A stretch of DNA of 64,000 nucleotides, from positions 258,001 to 322,000 of the forward strand of contig OX439127.1 in the NCBI GenBank assembly GCA_949318235.1, read 5' to 3'. Each line of letters begins with the position of its first letter. The stretch's first letter is position 1. Below the pieces are notes generated by a model. That model was not told the DNA's origin. It searched no databases and worked only from the letters and a program-made list of their open reading frames with translations. Positions 26,101-37,357 of this stretch are shown one piece after another. This DNA is from Ecdyonurus torrentis (lineage: Eukaryota; Arthropoda; Insecta; Ephemeroptera; Heptageniidae). Both the position numbers and the translations under genes were made by a program.

Positions 26101-29100
26101 CCTCTAGAAACAAAATTGAAACAAAAAATTTTTCGAAAAAAATTGTTTTTCAGATTCTGTAAACGATTTTTGATGATATCTCAGAAACTAATAATGCTAC
26201 AGACTTATGGTTTGAACTGAAATGTATCACTTTAAAATGTCTTATGAAAAGTTTCTTACACTTTAGTCGCAAAAAATAAAACTGTCTAAGTTTTTTAGAA
26301 TTTTCGTATTTTCTTTCCGAAGTCTATACCATTGTAGCCCATATGAAGAAAAAAAAAAGTTTGTAACTCGAGTTCCAATTGAGATAGAAAGTTGCGGTTT
26401 TGAAATAAAGTGATGCAAAACATTGTATAGTTTTAAATTCACCTCTAGAAACAAAATTGAGAAAAATAATTTTTCCAAAAAAATTGTGTTTTTTAGTTTC
26501 TGAAAACGATTTTTGATGATATCTTAGAAACTAATAATGCTACAGACTTTTGGTTTGAACTGAAATGTATCACTTTGAAATGTCTTATGAAAAATTTATT
26601 ACACTTTAGTCGCAAAAAAAAAACTTTCTAAGTTTTTGAGAATTTTCGTATTTTCTTATAGAACTCTATAGCATTGTAGCCCATATGAAGAAGAAAAAAG
26701 TTTGTTACTCGAGTTCTAATTGAGATGGAAAGTTGTGGTTTTGAAATAAAGTGATGCAAAACGCTCTATAGTACTAAATTTACCTCTAGAAACAAAATTG
26801 AGAAAAACAAATTTACGAAAAAAATTGTGTATTTTAGATTCTGAAAACGATTTTTGATGATATCTCAGAAACTAATAATGCTACAGACTTCTGGTTTGAA
26901 CTGAAATGTATCACTTTGAAATGTCTTATAAAAAGTTTATTACACTTTAGTCGCAAAAACTAAAACTTTCTTAGTTTTTGAGAATTTTCGAATTTTCTTA
27001 CCGAAGTCTATAGCATTGTAGCCCATATGAAGAAGAAAAAAGTTTGTTACTCGAGTTCCAATTGCGATTTTGAAATAAAGTGATGCAAAACATTCTATAG
27101 TTATTAAATTCACCTCTAGAAACAAAATTGAGAAAAATAATTTTTCCAAAAAAATTGTGTTCTTTAGTTTCTGAAAACGATTTTTGATGATATCTCAGAA
27201 ACTAATAATGCTACAGACTTACGGTTTGAACTGAAATGTATCACTTTGAAATGTCTTATGAAAAGTTTATTACACTTTAGTCGCAAAAAAAAAAAAACTT
27301 TCTAAGTTTTTGAGAATTTTCGTATTTTCTTACCGAAGTCTATAGGATTGTAGCCCATATGAAGAAGAAAAAAGTTTGTAACTCGAGTTCTAATTGAGAC
27401 GTAAAGTTGTAGTTTTGAAATAAAGTGATGCAAAACGCTCTATAGTACTAAATTCACCTCTAGAAACAAAATTGAGAAAAAAAAAAATTTTCGAAAAAAA
27501 ATGTGTTTTTTAGATTCTGAAAGTGATTTTTGATGATATCTCAGAAACTAATAAAGCTACAGACTTATAGTTTGAACTAAAATGTATCACTTTGAAATGT
27601 CTTATGAAAAGTTTACTACACTTGAGTCGCAAAAAAAAAATTCTAAGTTTTTGAGAATTTTTGTATTTTCTTACCGAAGTCTATAGCATTGTAGCCCATA
27701 TGAAGAAGAAAAAAGTTTGTTACTCGAGTTCTAATTGAGATGGAAAGTTGTGGTTTTGAAATAAAGTGATGCAAAACGCTCTATAGTTTTGAATTATCCT
27801 ATAGAAACAAAATTGAGAAAAATAATTTTTCCAAAAAAATTGTGTTTTTCAGATTCTGAAAACGATTTTTGATGATATCTCAGAAGCTAATAATGCTACA
27901 GACTTACGGTTTGAACTGAAATGTATCACTTTGAAATGTCTTATAAAAAGTTTATTACACTTTAGTCGCAAAAAATAAAACTTTCTCAGTTTTTGAGAAT
28001 TTTCGTATTTTCTTACCGAAGTCTATAGCATTGTAGCCCATATGAAGAAAAAAAAGTTTGTAACTCGAGTTCTAATTGAGATGGAAAGCTGTGGTTTTGA
28101 AATAAAGTGATGCAAAACGCTCTATAAAACTAAATTCACCTCTAGAAACAAAATTGAGAAAAACAAATTTTCGAAAAAAATTGTGTATTTTAGATTCTGA
28201 AAATGATTTTTGATGATATCTCAGAAACTAATAATGCTACAGACTTCTGGTTTGAACTGAAATGTATCACTTTGAAATGTATTATGAAAAGTTTATTACA
28301 CTTTAGTCGCAAAAAAAAAAAAAACTTTCTAAGTTTTTGAGAATTTTCGTATTTTCTTACCGAAGTCTATAGCATTGTAGCCCATATGAAGAAAAAAAAA
28401 AGTTTGTAATTCGAGTTCTAATTGAGATGTAAAGTTGTAGTTTTGAAATAAAGTGATGCAAAACGCTCTATAGTATTAAATTCACCTCTAGAAACAAAAT
28501 TGAGAAAAAAAAAATTACGAAAAAAATTGTGTTTTTTAGATTCTGAAAGCGATTTTTGATGATATCTCAGAAACTAATAATGCTACAGACTTATAGTTTG
28601 AACTGAAATGTATCACTTTGAAATGTCTTATGAAAAGTTTACTACACTTTAGTCGCAAAAAAAAAAATTCTAAGTTTTTGAGAATTTTTGTATTTTCTTA
28701 CCGAAGTCTATAGCATTGTAGCCCATATGAAGAAGAAAAAAGTTTGTTACTCGAGTTCTAATTGAGATGGAAAGTTGTGGTTTTGAAATAAAGTGATGCA
28801 AAACGCTCTATAGTTTTGAATTATCCTATAGAAACAAAATTGAGAAAAATAATTTTTCCAAAAAAATTGTGTTTTTCAGATTCTGAAAACGATTTTTGAT
28901 GATATCTCAGAAGCTAATAATGCTACAGACTTACGGTTTGAACTGAAATGTATCACTTTGAAATGTCTTATAAAAAGTTTATTACACTTTAGTCGCAAAA
29001 AATAAAACTTTCTCAGTTTTTGAGAATTTTCGTATTTTCTTACCGAAGTCTATAGCATTGTAGCCCATATGAAGAAAAAAAAGTTTGTAACTCGAGTTCT

Positions 29101-31975
29101 AATTGAGATGGAAAGCTGTGGTTTTGAAATAAAGTGATGCAAAACGCTCTATTAACTAAATTCACCTCTAGAAACAAAATTGAGAAAAACAAATTTTCGA
29201 AAAAAATTGTGTATTTTAGATTCTGAAAACGATTTTTGATGATATCTCAGAAACTAATAATGCTACAGACTTCTGGTTTGAACTGAAATGTATCACTTTG
29301 AAATGTCTTATGAAAAGTTTATTACACTTTAGTCGCAAAAAAAAAAAACTTTCTAAGTTTTTGAGAATTTTCGTATTTTCTTACCGAAGTCTATAGCATT
29401 GCAGCCCATATGAAGAAGAAAAAAGTTTGTTACTCGAGTTCTAATTGAGATGGAAAGTTGTGGTTTTGAAATAAAGTGATGCAAAACGATCTATAGTACT
29501 AAATTCTCCTCTAGAAACAAAATTGAAACAAAAAATTTTTCGAAAAAAATTGTTTTTCAGATTCTGTAAACGATTTTTGATGATATCTCAGAAACTAATA
29601 ATGCTACAGACTTATGGTTTGAACTGAAATGTATCACTTTAAAATGTCTTATGAAAAGTTTCTTACACTTTAGTCGCAAAAAATAAAACTGTCTAAGTTT
29701 TTTAGAATTTTCGTATTTTCTTTCCGAAGTCTATACCATTGTAGCCCATATGAAGAAAAAAAAAAGTTTGTAACTCGAGTTCCAATTGAGATAGAAAGTT
29801 GCGGTTTTGAAATAAAGTGATGCAAAACATTGTATAGTTTTAAATTCACCTCTAGAAACAAAATTGAGAAAAATAATTTTTCCAAAAAAATTGTGTTTTT
29901 TAGTTTCTGAAAACGATTTTTGATGATATCTTAGAAACTAATAATGCTACAGACTTTTGGTTTGAACTGAAATGTATCACTTTGAAATGTCTTATGAAAA
30001 ATTTATTACACTTTAGTCGCAAAAAAAAAACTTTCTAAGTTTTTGAGAATTTTCGTATTTTCTTATAGAACTCTATAGCATTGTAGCCCATATGAAGAAG
30101 AAAAAAGTTTGTTACTCGAGTTCTAATTGAGATGGAAAGTTGTGGTTTTGAAATAAAGTGATGCAAAACGCTCTATAGTACTAAATTTACCTCTAGAAAC
30201 AAAATTGAGAAAAACAAATTTACGAAAAAAATTGTGTATTTTAGATTCTGAAAACGATTTTTGATGATATCTCAGAAACTAATAATGCTACAGACTTCTG
30301 GTTTGAACTGAAATGTATCACTTTGAAATGTCTTATAAAAAGTTTATTACACTTTAGTCGCAAAAACTAAAACTTTCTTAGTTTTTGAGAATTTTCGAAT
30401 TTTCTTACCGAAGTCTATAGCATTGTAGCCCATATGAAGAAGAAAAAAGTTTGTTACTCGAGTTCCAATTGCGATTTTGAAATAAAGTGATGCAAAACAT
30501 TCTATAGTTATTAAATTCACCTCTAGAAACAAAATTGAGAAAAATAATTTTTCCAAAAAAATTGTGTTCTTTAGTTTCTGAAAACGATTTTTGATGATAT
30601 CTCAGAAACTAATAATGCTACAGACTTACGGTTTGAACTGAAATGTATCACTTTGAAATGTCTTATGAAAAGTTTATTACACTTTAGTCGCAAAAAAAAA
30701 AAAACTTTCTAAGTTTTTGAGAATTTTCGTATTTTCTTACCGAAGTCTATAGGATTGTAGCCCATATGAAGAAGAAAAAAGTTTGTAACTCGAGTTCTAA
30801 TTGAGACGTAAAGTTGTAGTTTTGAAATAAAGTGATGCAAAACGCTCTATAGTACTAAATTCACCTCTAGAAACAAAATTGAGAAAAAAAAAAATTTTCG
30901 AAAAAAAATTGTATTTTTTAGATTCTGAAAACGATTTTTGATGATATCTCAGAAACTAATAATGCTACAGACTTATGGTTTGAACTGAAATGTATCACTT
31001 TAAAATGTCTTATGAAAAGTTTACCACACTTTAGTCGCTAAAAATAAAACTTTCTCAGTTTTTGAGAATTTTCAAATTTTCTTACCGATGTCTATAGCAT
31101 TGTAGCCCATATGAAGAAAAATAAAGTTTGTAACTCGAGTTCTAATTAAGATGGAAAGTTGTGGTTTTGAAATAAAGTGATGCAAAACGCTCTATAGTTT
31201 TGAATTATCCTATAGAAACAAAATTGAGAAAAATAATTTTTCCAAAAAAATTGTGTTTTTCAGATTCTGAAAACGATATTTGATGATATCTCAGAAGCTA
31301 ATAATGCTACAGACTTACGGTTTGAACTGAAATGTATCACTTTGAAATGTCTTATAAAAAGTTTATTACACTTTAGTCGCAAAAAATAAAACTTTCTCAG
31401 TTTTTGAGAATTTTCAAATTTTCTTAGCGATGTCTATAGCATTGTAGCCCATATGAAGAAAAAAAAAGTTTGTAACTCGAGTTCTAATTGAGATGGAAAG
31501 TTGTGGTTTTGAAATAAAGTGATGCAAAACGCTCTATAGTACTAAATTCACCTCTAGAAACAAAATTGAGAAAAAAATTTTTTCCAAAAAAATTGTGTTT
31601 TTCAGATTCTGAAAACGATTTTTGATGATATCTCAGAAACAAATAATGCTACAGACTTACGGTTTGAACTGAAATGTATCACTTTGAAATGTCTTATGAA
31701 AAGTTTATAACACTTTAGTCGCAAAAAATAAAACTTTCTCAGTTTTTGAGAATTTTAGTATTTTCTTACCGAAGTCTATAGCATTGTAGCCAATATGAAG
31801 AAAAAAAAAAGTTTGTAACTCGAGTTCTAATTGAGATGGAAAGTTGCGGTTTTGAAATAAAGTGATGCAAAAAGCTCTATAGTACTAAATTTACCTCTAG
31901 AAACAAAATTGAGAAAAATAATTTTTCCAAAAAAATTGTGTTTTTTAGATTCTGAAAACGATTTTTGATGATATC
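23187..31975 (+). repeat. Satellite A block 3
   Basis: About 26 A monomers. The first 200 bases resemble 20339-20540, so the material on both sides of the inverted block is related. The main part is a near-perfect tandem duplication with an offset of 3407 bp. The part from about 31.0 kb to the transposon matches 54.5-55.5 kb and 61.6-62.6 kb closely, including the distinctive CAGAAACAAATAATGC and GCAAAAAGCTC variants. It ends at the GATATC used as a transposon target. No gene is seen. Confidence 0.95.
24100..30914 (+). repeat. Tandem duplication with 3407-bp offset (ten A monomers)
   Basis: Sequence from about 24100 to 27507 recurs at about 27507-30914. Shared private variants include CTGAAAGTGATTTTTG (24109 and 27516), AATAAAGCTACAG, the ATTATCCTATAG monomers, the CTCTATTAACTAAATTC start and the AAACATTGTATAG start, all 3407 bp apart. 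The copies look nearly identical. The joint lies in the homopolymer patch near 27505. Related blocks lie at 51.6-54.4 kb and 58.7-61.5 kb. Confidence 0.9.
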
Positions 31976-32174
31976 GAGGGCTACGCGGCAATTTGGAACT
32001 TGTGCAGCCTCCGCGCGCGCAAGAATGAAACATATGGATTCTCCGCGCACCTACTTTTTGGCACATATGCAGCCTCCGCGGCCGCTAATATTGAAACATG
32101 TGTAATCTCCGCGGACGCTGCGAATGAAACATATGTACATTCCGCGCGTACGAAAAGTGACACAACTGAATAAT
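31976..32174 (+). repeat. Left terminal inverted repeat of the 1500-bp element
   Basis: Pairs with 33277-33475 over about 199 bp (differences seen at TTTGGAA/TTCGGAA, AAGAATG/AAGATTG, GCTGCGAATG/GCTACGAATG and near the inner edge). It is far richer in GC and CpG than the satellite and includes a GCGGCCGC. It contains five units of a 33-bp subterminal repeat. Confidence 0.93.
32005..32155 (+). repeat. 33-bp subterminal repeats, five units, in the left end
   Basis: The core TCCGCG lies at 32010, 32042, 32075, 32108 and 32141, so spacing is 32, 33, 33 and 33 bp. Each unit has the form ATRTG-NNNNN-TCCGCGSNCGC followed by an A-rich GAAACAT or TTGGCACAT stretch. Similar subterminal repeats in hAT- and CACTA-type elements serve as transposase binding sites; that role here is inference. 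The same five units are mirrored in the right end. Confidence 0.85.
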
Positions 32175-33276
32175 TTGCAGAGTTTTATGATTACAAATTT
32201 TAAGCACAAGTTTTTTAATTTCTCTGATGCAAAACTTAACGCTTTAATGATTTAATGATGTAAATAAAATTTAAATAAGATATAATAGATAATTTTACAA
32301 TAAAAATATATTATGTACCATTACTTTTTTTTAAATTAATATGCTAATAATGTTTTTAAAACAAAGTTTTTATTTATTTTAAATGGAAAATACTTTTCAA
32401 AGCTCTGATTTTTTTTATAATAGAATTTTCTTGTGATTCATTTTATGAATTTTTAAGCTACCCTACCTCAAGTCAACTTATGAATGATCAGCTAGAGTAT
32501 TTTCGTATCATACATACACTTCAAAGGTCAAAATTGTAAACATCCTGTCTAGTTGACTATTGCCGGTAAATGTTTCAGTTTTCATTCTGCTTTGTGGAGA
32601 GCGTAGTTGTATTTTTAGTTATTCCGTATAAATTAAATTTTATGATTGATTTTTTCAAAAAATTAAATTATTTAATTTAAATTATAATAATTGCAGTGAA
32701 TAAAAAAAAAGCAGAGCATTTGTGAAGTGTGTAATTTTATTGTAGTGTTGGTTTGTTGATAAGATTATTTTTTATTAAAAAAATTAAAGAAGAGTGTCTT
32801 AAAATTTTAAGGTAGGTTTCTTTATGTGTTATTTTAGGTGATAATTTAAATTCTTTAAGTTTTTAGCAGGGAAGGTGTTATAATATTTTGATGAGGAAAA
32901 CATTTCAAATTTTACTGTTAAAAGTATGATTTTATTTCTTTTGAACATATGCATTTACTTTTCATTACTTGTTTTTTAATTTTTTTTTAATTTTTTATTT
33001 ATTTATTTATTCATTGATTCATTTACCTATTTATAAATAAATTTATTTATCTATTGCTTCATTTATTGATATGATCATTTATTTATTAATTATCTGTCTA
33101 TTTATAATTTAATTTTTAATTAGCTTTTTTTTATTATTATTATAACCTATTAATTTTTTTTAAATACAATTTAAAATTTGTTATCCGATGATATTATATC
33201 ATCCTCCATGTAAATTTTATCTGTAAATGCAATTCATATCGGTAGGTATAGCTTTCTTCAGATGTGCCAAAATATC
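32175..33276. other. AT-rich interior of the 1500-bp element
   Basis: About 1.1 kb of unique, AT-rich sequence unrelated to either satellite. It includes a low-complexity stretch of TTTATTTATTCATT-type tetramers at about 32980-33130. No open frame of 60 codons or more, no transposase motif and no RNA gene is seen. It may be an eroded or captured filler. Confidence 0.8.
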
Positions 33277-33475
33277 ATTCTTCAGATGTGTCACTTTTCG
33301 TACGCGCGGAATGTACATATGTTTCATTCGTAGCGTCCGCGGAGATTACACATGTTTCAATATTAGCGGCCGCGGAGGCTGCATATGTGCCAAAAAGTAG
33401 GTGCGCGGAGAATCCATATGTTTCAATCTTGCGCGCGCGGAGGCTGCACAAGTTCCGAATTGCCGCGTAGCCCTC
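33277..33475 (-). repeat. Right terminal inverted repeat of the 1500-bp element
   Basis: Reverse complement of the left end. Just inside it the motif CTTCAGATGTG is repeated (33255-33265 and 33280-33290), extending partial similarity a little further inward. Open frames seen across it are chance frames in the repeat units. Confidence 0.93.
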
Positions 33476-33716
33476 GATATCTCAGAAACTAATATTGCTA
33501 CAGACATGCGGTTTGAACTCAAATGTAGCACTTTGATATGTTTTATGAAAAGTTTATTACACTTTAGTTGCAAAAAATAAAACTTTCTCAGTTTTTGTGA
33601 ATTTTAGTGTTTTCTTATAGAAGTCTATAGCATTGTAGCCCATATGAAGAAAAAAAAAAGTTTGTTACTCGAGTTCTAATTGAGATGGAAAGTTGCGGTT
33701 TTGAAATAAAGTGATG
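33476..33716 (+). repeat. Rest of the A monomer split by the 1500-bp element
   Basis: Resumes with the duplicated GATATC and continues CTCAGAAACTAATATTGC with the ACATGCGGTTTG variant, as at 55517-55756 and 62630-62869. It ends at the canonical A-to-B joint after GTGATG. Confidence 0.93.
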
Positions 33717-35418
33717 AATCAAGTTGGTAGTCAGTGATGGTGTCACTTATCTACCACTTACATAACTAAAGTCAAGTTGATAGTCAGTGGTGACGTCACT
33801 TATCTACTTCATACACTACTAAAGTCAAGATGATAGTCAGTGATGACGTCACATATCTACTTAATACACTACTAAAGACAAGTTGATTGTTAGTGATGAC
33901 GTCACTTATCTACTTTATACACAACTAAAGTCAAGTTGATAGTCAGTAATGATGTCACTTATCTACTTTATACACAACTAAAGTCAAGATGATAGTCAGT
34001 GATAACGTCACATATATACTTGATACACTACTAAAGTCAAATTGATAGTCAGTGTTGACGTTGCAATTCTACTTCATACACTACGAAAATCAAGTTGATA
34101 GTTAGTGATGACGTCACTTATCTATTTCATACACTACTAAAGACCAGTTGATAGTCAGTAATGACGTCACTTATATAATTCATACACAACTAAAATCAAA
34201 TTGATAGTCAGTGATGACGTCACATATCTAATTCATACACTACTTAAGTCAAGTATATAATCAGTTATGACGTCACTATGACGTCACTTATCTACTTCAT
34301 ACACTACTAAATTCATTTTAATAGTCAGTGATGACGTCACATATCTACTACGTAAACAACTAAAGTCAAGTTGATAGTCAGTGATGACGTTACTTATTTA
34401 CTTCATCAATATTAAAATCAAGATAAAAGTAGTGATGGCGTCACTTATCTACTACATATATTACTAAAGTTAAGTTGATTGTTAGTAATGACGTCACTTA
34501 TCTACTTCAAACACTACTAAAGTCAAGTTGATTGACAGTTATGACGTCAGTTCTCTACTTCATACACAACTAAAGTCAAGTTGAAAAACAATTATGACGT
34601 AACTTATCGACTTTCTTAAATACTAAAGTCAAGTTGATAGTTAGTGATGACGTCACATATATGCTTCATACACTACTAAAAACAAGTTAATAGTCAGTGA
34701 TGACGTCACTTATCTACTTCATAAACTACTAAAGTCAAGTTGATTGTCAGTGATGACGTCACTTATCTACTTCATACACTACAAAAGTCAAGATGGAATT
34801 TAGTAATAACGTCACTTATCTACTTCATACACAACTAAAGTCAAGATGATAATCAGTGATGACGTCACTTATCTACTTCATACACTACTAAAGTCATATT
34901 AATAGTCAGTGATGACGTCACATATCTACTTAATACACAACTAAAGTCAAGTTGATAGTCAGTAATGATGTCACTTATCTACTTTATACACAACTAAAGT
35001 CAAGATGATAGTCAGTGATAACGTCACATGTCTACTTCATACACAACTAATGTCAAGTTGATAGTCAGTGATGACTTCACTAATCTACTTGATACACTAC
35101 TTAAGTCAAGTTGATAGTCAGTGATGGCGTAACTTATCTCCTTTATAAACTATTAAAGTCAAGATGATAGTCAGTGAAGACGTCACATATCTGCTTCATA
35201 CGCTACTAAATACTAGAAGATAGTTAGTGATAACCTCACATATCTTCTTTATACACAATAAAGTCAAGATGATAGTTAGTGATGACGTCACATATCTACT
35301 TCATACACAACTATAGTCAAGTTAATAGTCAGTGATGACGTCACTTATCTACTTCATACAATACTATAGTCAAATTGATAGTCAGTGATGACGTCACATA
35401 TCTACTTCATACACAACT

Positions 35419-35471
35419 AAAGTCAAGTTGATAGTCAGTGATGACGTCACTTATCTACTTCATACAACACT
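35419..35471 (+). repeat. Representative satellite B monomer
   Basis: A 53-bp unit given as the type example. It starts at AAAGTCAAGTTG and contains TGACGTCA at 35442-35449, followed without a gap by CTTATCT at 35450-35456 (AGATAAG on the other strand), then ACTTCATACA. An overlapping dyad AGTGA-TGACG-TCACT surrounds the palindrome. Confidence 0.93.
35442..35456. promoter_or_regulatory. CRE palindrome next to a GATA motif (example site)
   Basis: TGACGTCA is the consensus CRE core bound by CREB/ATF-type bZIP dimers, and AGATAA (minus strand) matches the WGATAR consensus of GATA factors. This composite is present in many B monomers; the other common version has ATATCT in place of TTATCT and so loses the GATA match. 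The motif match is direct. That any factor binds here, or that transcription results, is inference and there is no adjacent gene to regulate. Confidence 0.4.
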
Positions 35472-35556
35472 AAAATCAATTTGGTAGTCAGTGATGGCGT
35501 CACTTATCTACTTCATAAACAACTAAAATCAAAATAATAGTCAGTGATGGCGTCAC

Positions 35557-35838
35557 GATTTTTGATGATATCTCAGAAACTAATAATGCTACAGACTTGG
35601 AGTTTGAACTGAAATGTATCACTTTGAATTGTCTTATGAAGAGTTTATTACACATTAGTCGAAAAAAATAAAACTTTCTCAGTTTTTGAGAATTTTCGTA
35701 TTTTCTTACCGAAGTCTATAGCATTGTAGCCCATATGAAAGAGAAAAAAGTTTGTAACTCGAGTTCTAATTGAGATGGAAAGTTGCGGTTTAGAAATAAA
35801 GTGATGAAAAACGCTTTATAGTTCTAAATTAACCTCTA
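35557..35838 (+). repeat. Satellite A linker, left part
   Basis: Begins at the canonical B-to-A joint and runs to AACCTCTA, where the Tc1/mariner-like element is inserted at the TA dinucleotide. Together with 37049-37357 it forms the usual linker of about 590 bp. Confidence 0.93.
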
Positions 35839-36308
35839 CAGTCGAGAAAAAAAGTTAGTGGATTGAACTTTGAAAAATCATTTCTCATGAACAAAACGTC
35901 GTATTAAAATAATAAAAACATATACTGAATTGTTGGTATGTTAGCTATAAATTGATTACTTTAATTTTTCCTTGGACGTTATAGTTCATTAGCAACGGCG
36001 TGATATATGACGTAACCTTGCAAAAATATGCATAAAAAGTAGTGTATCTTGCTCAAAAGTTGTCTTAAAAATCTAAAATTTTGTACAATTGTGAATGACA
36101 TTAGTTTACATACACTTACAATGTTTCAGAAAATTTTATTAATTATTAGTAATTTTATGCAACAATTAAGATGCACCACTTCGGCGTAAGCTTACAAAGC
36201 GGACAGTAACATTTTAACAATGTGGCTTACATACACGTATGCATTAATATGTGTACTTTTTGATAACAAACTCAAAATTTGACACTAAAATAATTTCAAA
36301 TTTCTAAT
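35839..36308 (+). repeat. Left inverted repeat of the Tc1/mariner-like element
   Basis: Pairs almost base for base with about 36575-37046; differences are few (for example TTGCTCAAAAG against TTGCTTAAAAG and a homopolymer tract near 36130-36150). The inner edge is AATTTCAAATTT. High similarity of the arms suggests the element is young or the arms are kept alike by gene conversion. Confidence 0.92.
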
Positions 36309-36574
36309 AACATAGAATTCGATCAACCCAAATTTCATCAAAAAATGGCATTTGCTGCGTTGCAACGGCTTACCTGACTCACCCGTGAATACAATAGCCA
36401 ATCATAACAAGAAGAAAAAAGAGGTAGCTCTTCTCCGCTTTTGTTATACACTGCCTGGGTGGAGTGAAGCCACTGAGCGTCCTCTCGTTTCTATTCGCCG
36501 TTCTTTTTACAGGTAAATCAGGTAGCGTTGCAACTCCGCAAAAAGCATTTTTGAGTTGCTCTGATTTTGTTTGA
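36309..36574. other. Central region of the foldback element
   Basis: About 265 bp. Its outer parts are still imperfectly inverted (GTTGCAACGGCTTACCTGA near 36363 against TCAGGTAGCGTTGCAAC near 36518), leaving a true loop of roughly 36386-36511 that is less AT-rich (TGCCTGGGTGGAGTGAAGCC). I see no gene in it. Confidence 0.75.
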
Positions 36575-37046
36575 TTATAAATTTGAAATTATTTTAGTGT
36601 CAAATTTTGAGTTTGTTATCAAAAAGTACACATATTAATGCATACGTGTATGTAAGCCACATTGTTAAAATGTTACTGTCCGCTTTGTAAGCTTACGCCG
36701 AAGTGGTGCATCTTAATTGTTGCAAAAAATTACTTATAATTAAAAAAAAAAATTCTGAAACTTTGTAAGTGTATGTAAATTAATGTCATTCACAATTGTA
36801 CAAAATTTTAGATTTTTAAGACAACTTTTAAGCAAGATACACTACTTTTTATGCATATTTTTGCAAGGTTACGTCATATATCACGCCGTTGCTAATGAAC
36901 TATAACGTCCAAGGAAAAATTAAAGTAATCAATTTATAGCTAACATACCAACAATTCAGTATATGTTTTTATTATTTTAATACGACGTTTTGTTCATGAG
37001 AAATGATTTTTCAAAGTTCGAGTCCACTAACTTTTTTCCTCGACTG
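36575..37046 (-). repeat. Right inverted repeat of the Tc1/mariner-like element
   Basis: Reverse complement of the left arm, ending in CCTCGACTG and the TA duplication. It contains an expanded A tract near 36742-36752 that is not in the left arm. Confidence 0.92.
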
Positions 37047-37357
37047 TAGAAACAAAATTGAGAAAAAAAAAATTTGAAAAAAATTATGTTTTTCAGATCC
37101 TGAAAACAATTTTTAATGATATCTCAGAAACTAATAATGCTACAGACTTGCGGTTTGAACTAAAATTTATCACTTTCAAATGTCTTATGAAAAGTTATTA
37201 CACTTTAGTTCCAAAAAATTAAACTTTCTCAGTTTTTGAAAATTTTAGTGTTTTCTTACCGAAGTCTATAGCATTGTAGCCCATATTAAGAAAAGAAAAA
37301 GTTTGTTACTCGAGTTCTAATTGAGATGGAAAGTTGCGGTTTTGAAATAAAGTGATG
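37047..37357 (+). repeat. Satellite A linker, right part
   Basis: Resumes at TAGAAACAAAATTG and ends at the canonical A-to-B joint. It carries linker-type variants such as CAGATCCTGAAAAC, also found at 39844 and, inverted, at 22556. Confidence 0.92.

Larger units (their letters stand above)
31976..33475. mobile_element. Non-autonomous DNA transposon, 1500 bp, with 199-bp inverted ends
   Basis: A 1500-bp insertion that splits an A monomer. Its ends are GAGGGCTACGCGGCAATT and the reverse complement, flanked on both sides by GATATC, a single GATATC being present at the homologous empty sites (55517-55522 and 62630-62635). The inverted ends extend for about 199 bp with only a few mismatches. The interior is AT-rich and has no open frame of note, so the element cannot encode its own transposase. 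Because the target is itself a palindrome, the duplication could be GATATC (6 bp), ATAT (4 bp) or TA (2 bp), depending on where the true tip lies; the superfamily is therefore left open. Confidence 0.9.
33717..35556 (+). repeat. Satellite B array 3
   Basis: About 35 B monomers, opening with the TGGTGTCA edge unit and closing with TGGCGTCA edge units. It carries the double-CRE marker at 34268-34286 and the AAGTATATAATCAG variant just before it. Both variants are shared with the arrays starting at 55757 and 62870, which identifies those as closest relatives. Confidence 0.95.
35839..37046. mobile_element. Tc1/mariner-like foldback element, 1208 bp, non-autonomous
   Basis: A 1208-bp insertion with ends CAGTCGAGAAAAAAAGTTAG and its near reverse complement (CTAACTTTTTTCCTCGACTG), flanked by a TA duplication (35837-35838 and 37047-37048). 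The uninterrupted site AACCTCTAGAAAC is present at the homologous linker near 39790. TA targets and CAGT tips are typical of Tc1/mariner elements. The inverted repeats are very long (about 470 bp each, weaker similarity continuing inward to about 540 bp), leaving only a short loop with no coding capacity. It must have been moved in trans. Confidence 0.92.

Noticed and set aside
26263..26478. 71-codon frame on the minus strand, identical at 29670, 53234 and 60346
   Set aside because: The repetition is explained by the 3407-bp and 7112-bp satellite duplications; neighbouring A monomers interrupt the same frame with stops and frameshifts in homopolymer runs.
31827..32163. Short frames in the ends of the 1500-bp element (also 33264-33573)
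   Set aside because: They lie in the 33-bp subterminal repeats and appear in both inverted ends; one crosses the element border into satellite. Not transposase fragments.
32175..33276. Degenerate transposase gene inside the 1500-bp element
   Set aside because: No frame of 60 codons or more and no catalytic-motif pattern could be read in the AT-rich interior.
35839..37046. LTR retrotransposon or solo LTR
   Set aside because: The long repeats are inverted, not direct, and the target duplication is TA, which fits a Tc1/mariner-like DNA element.
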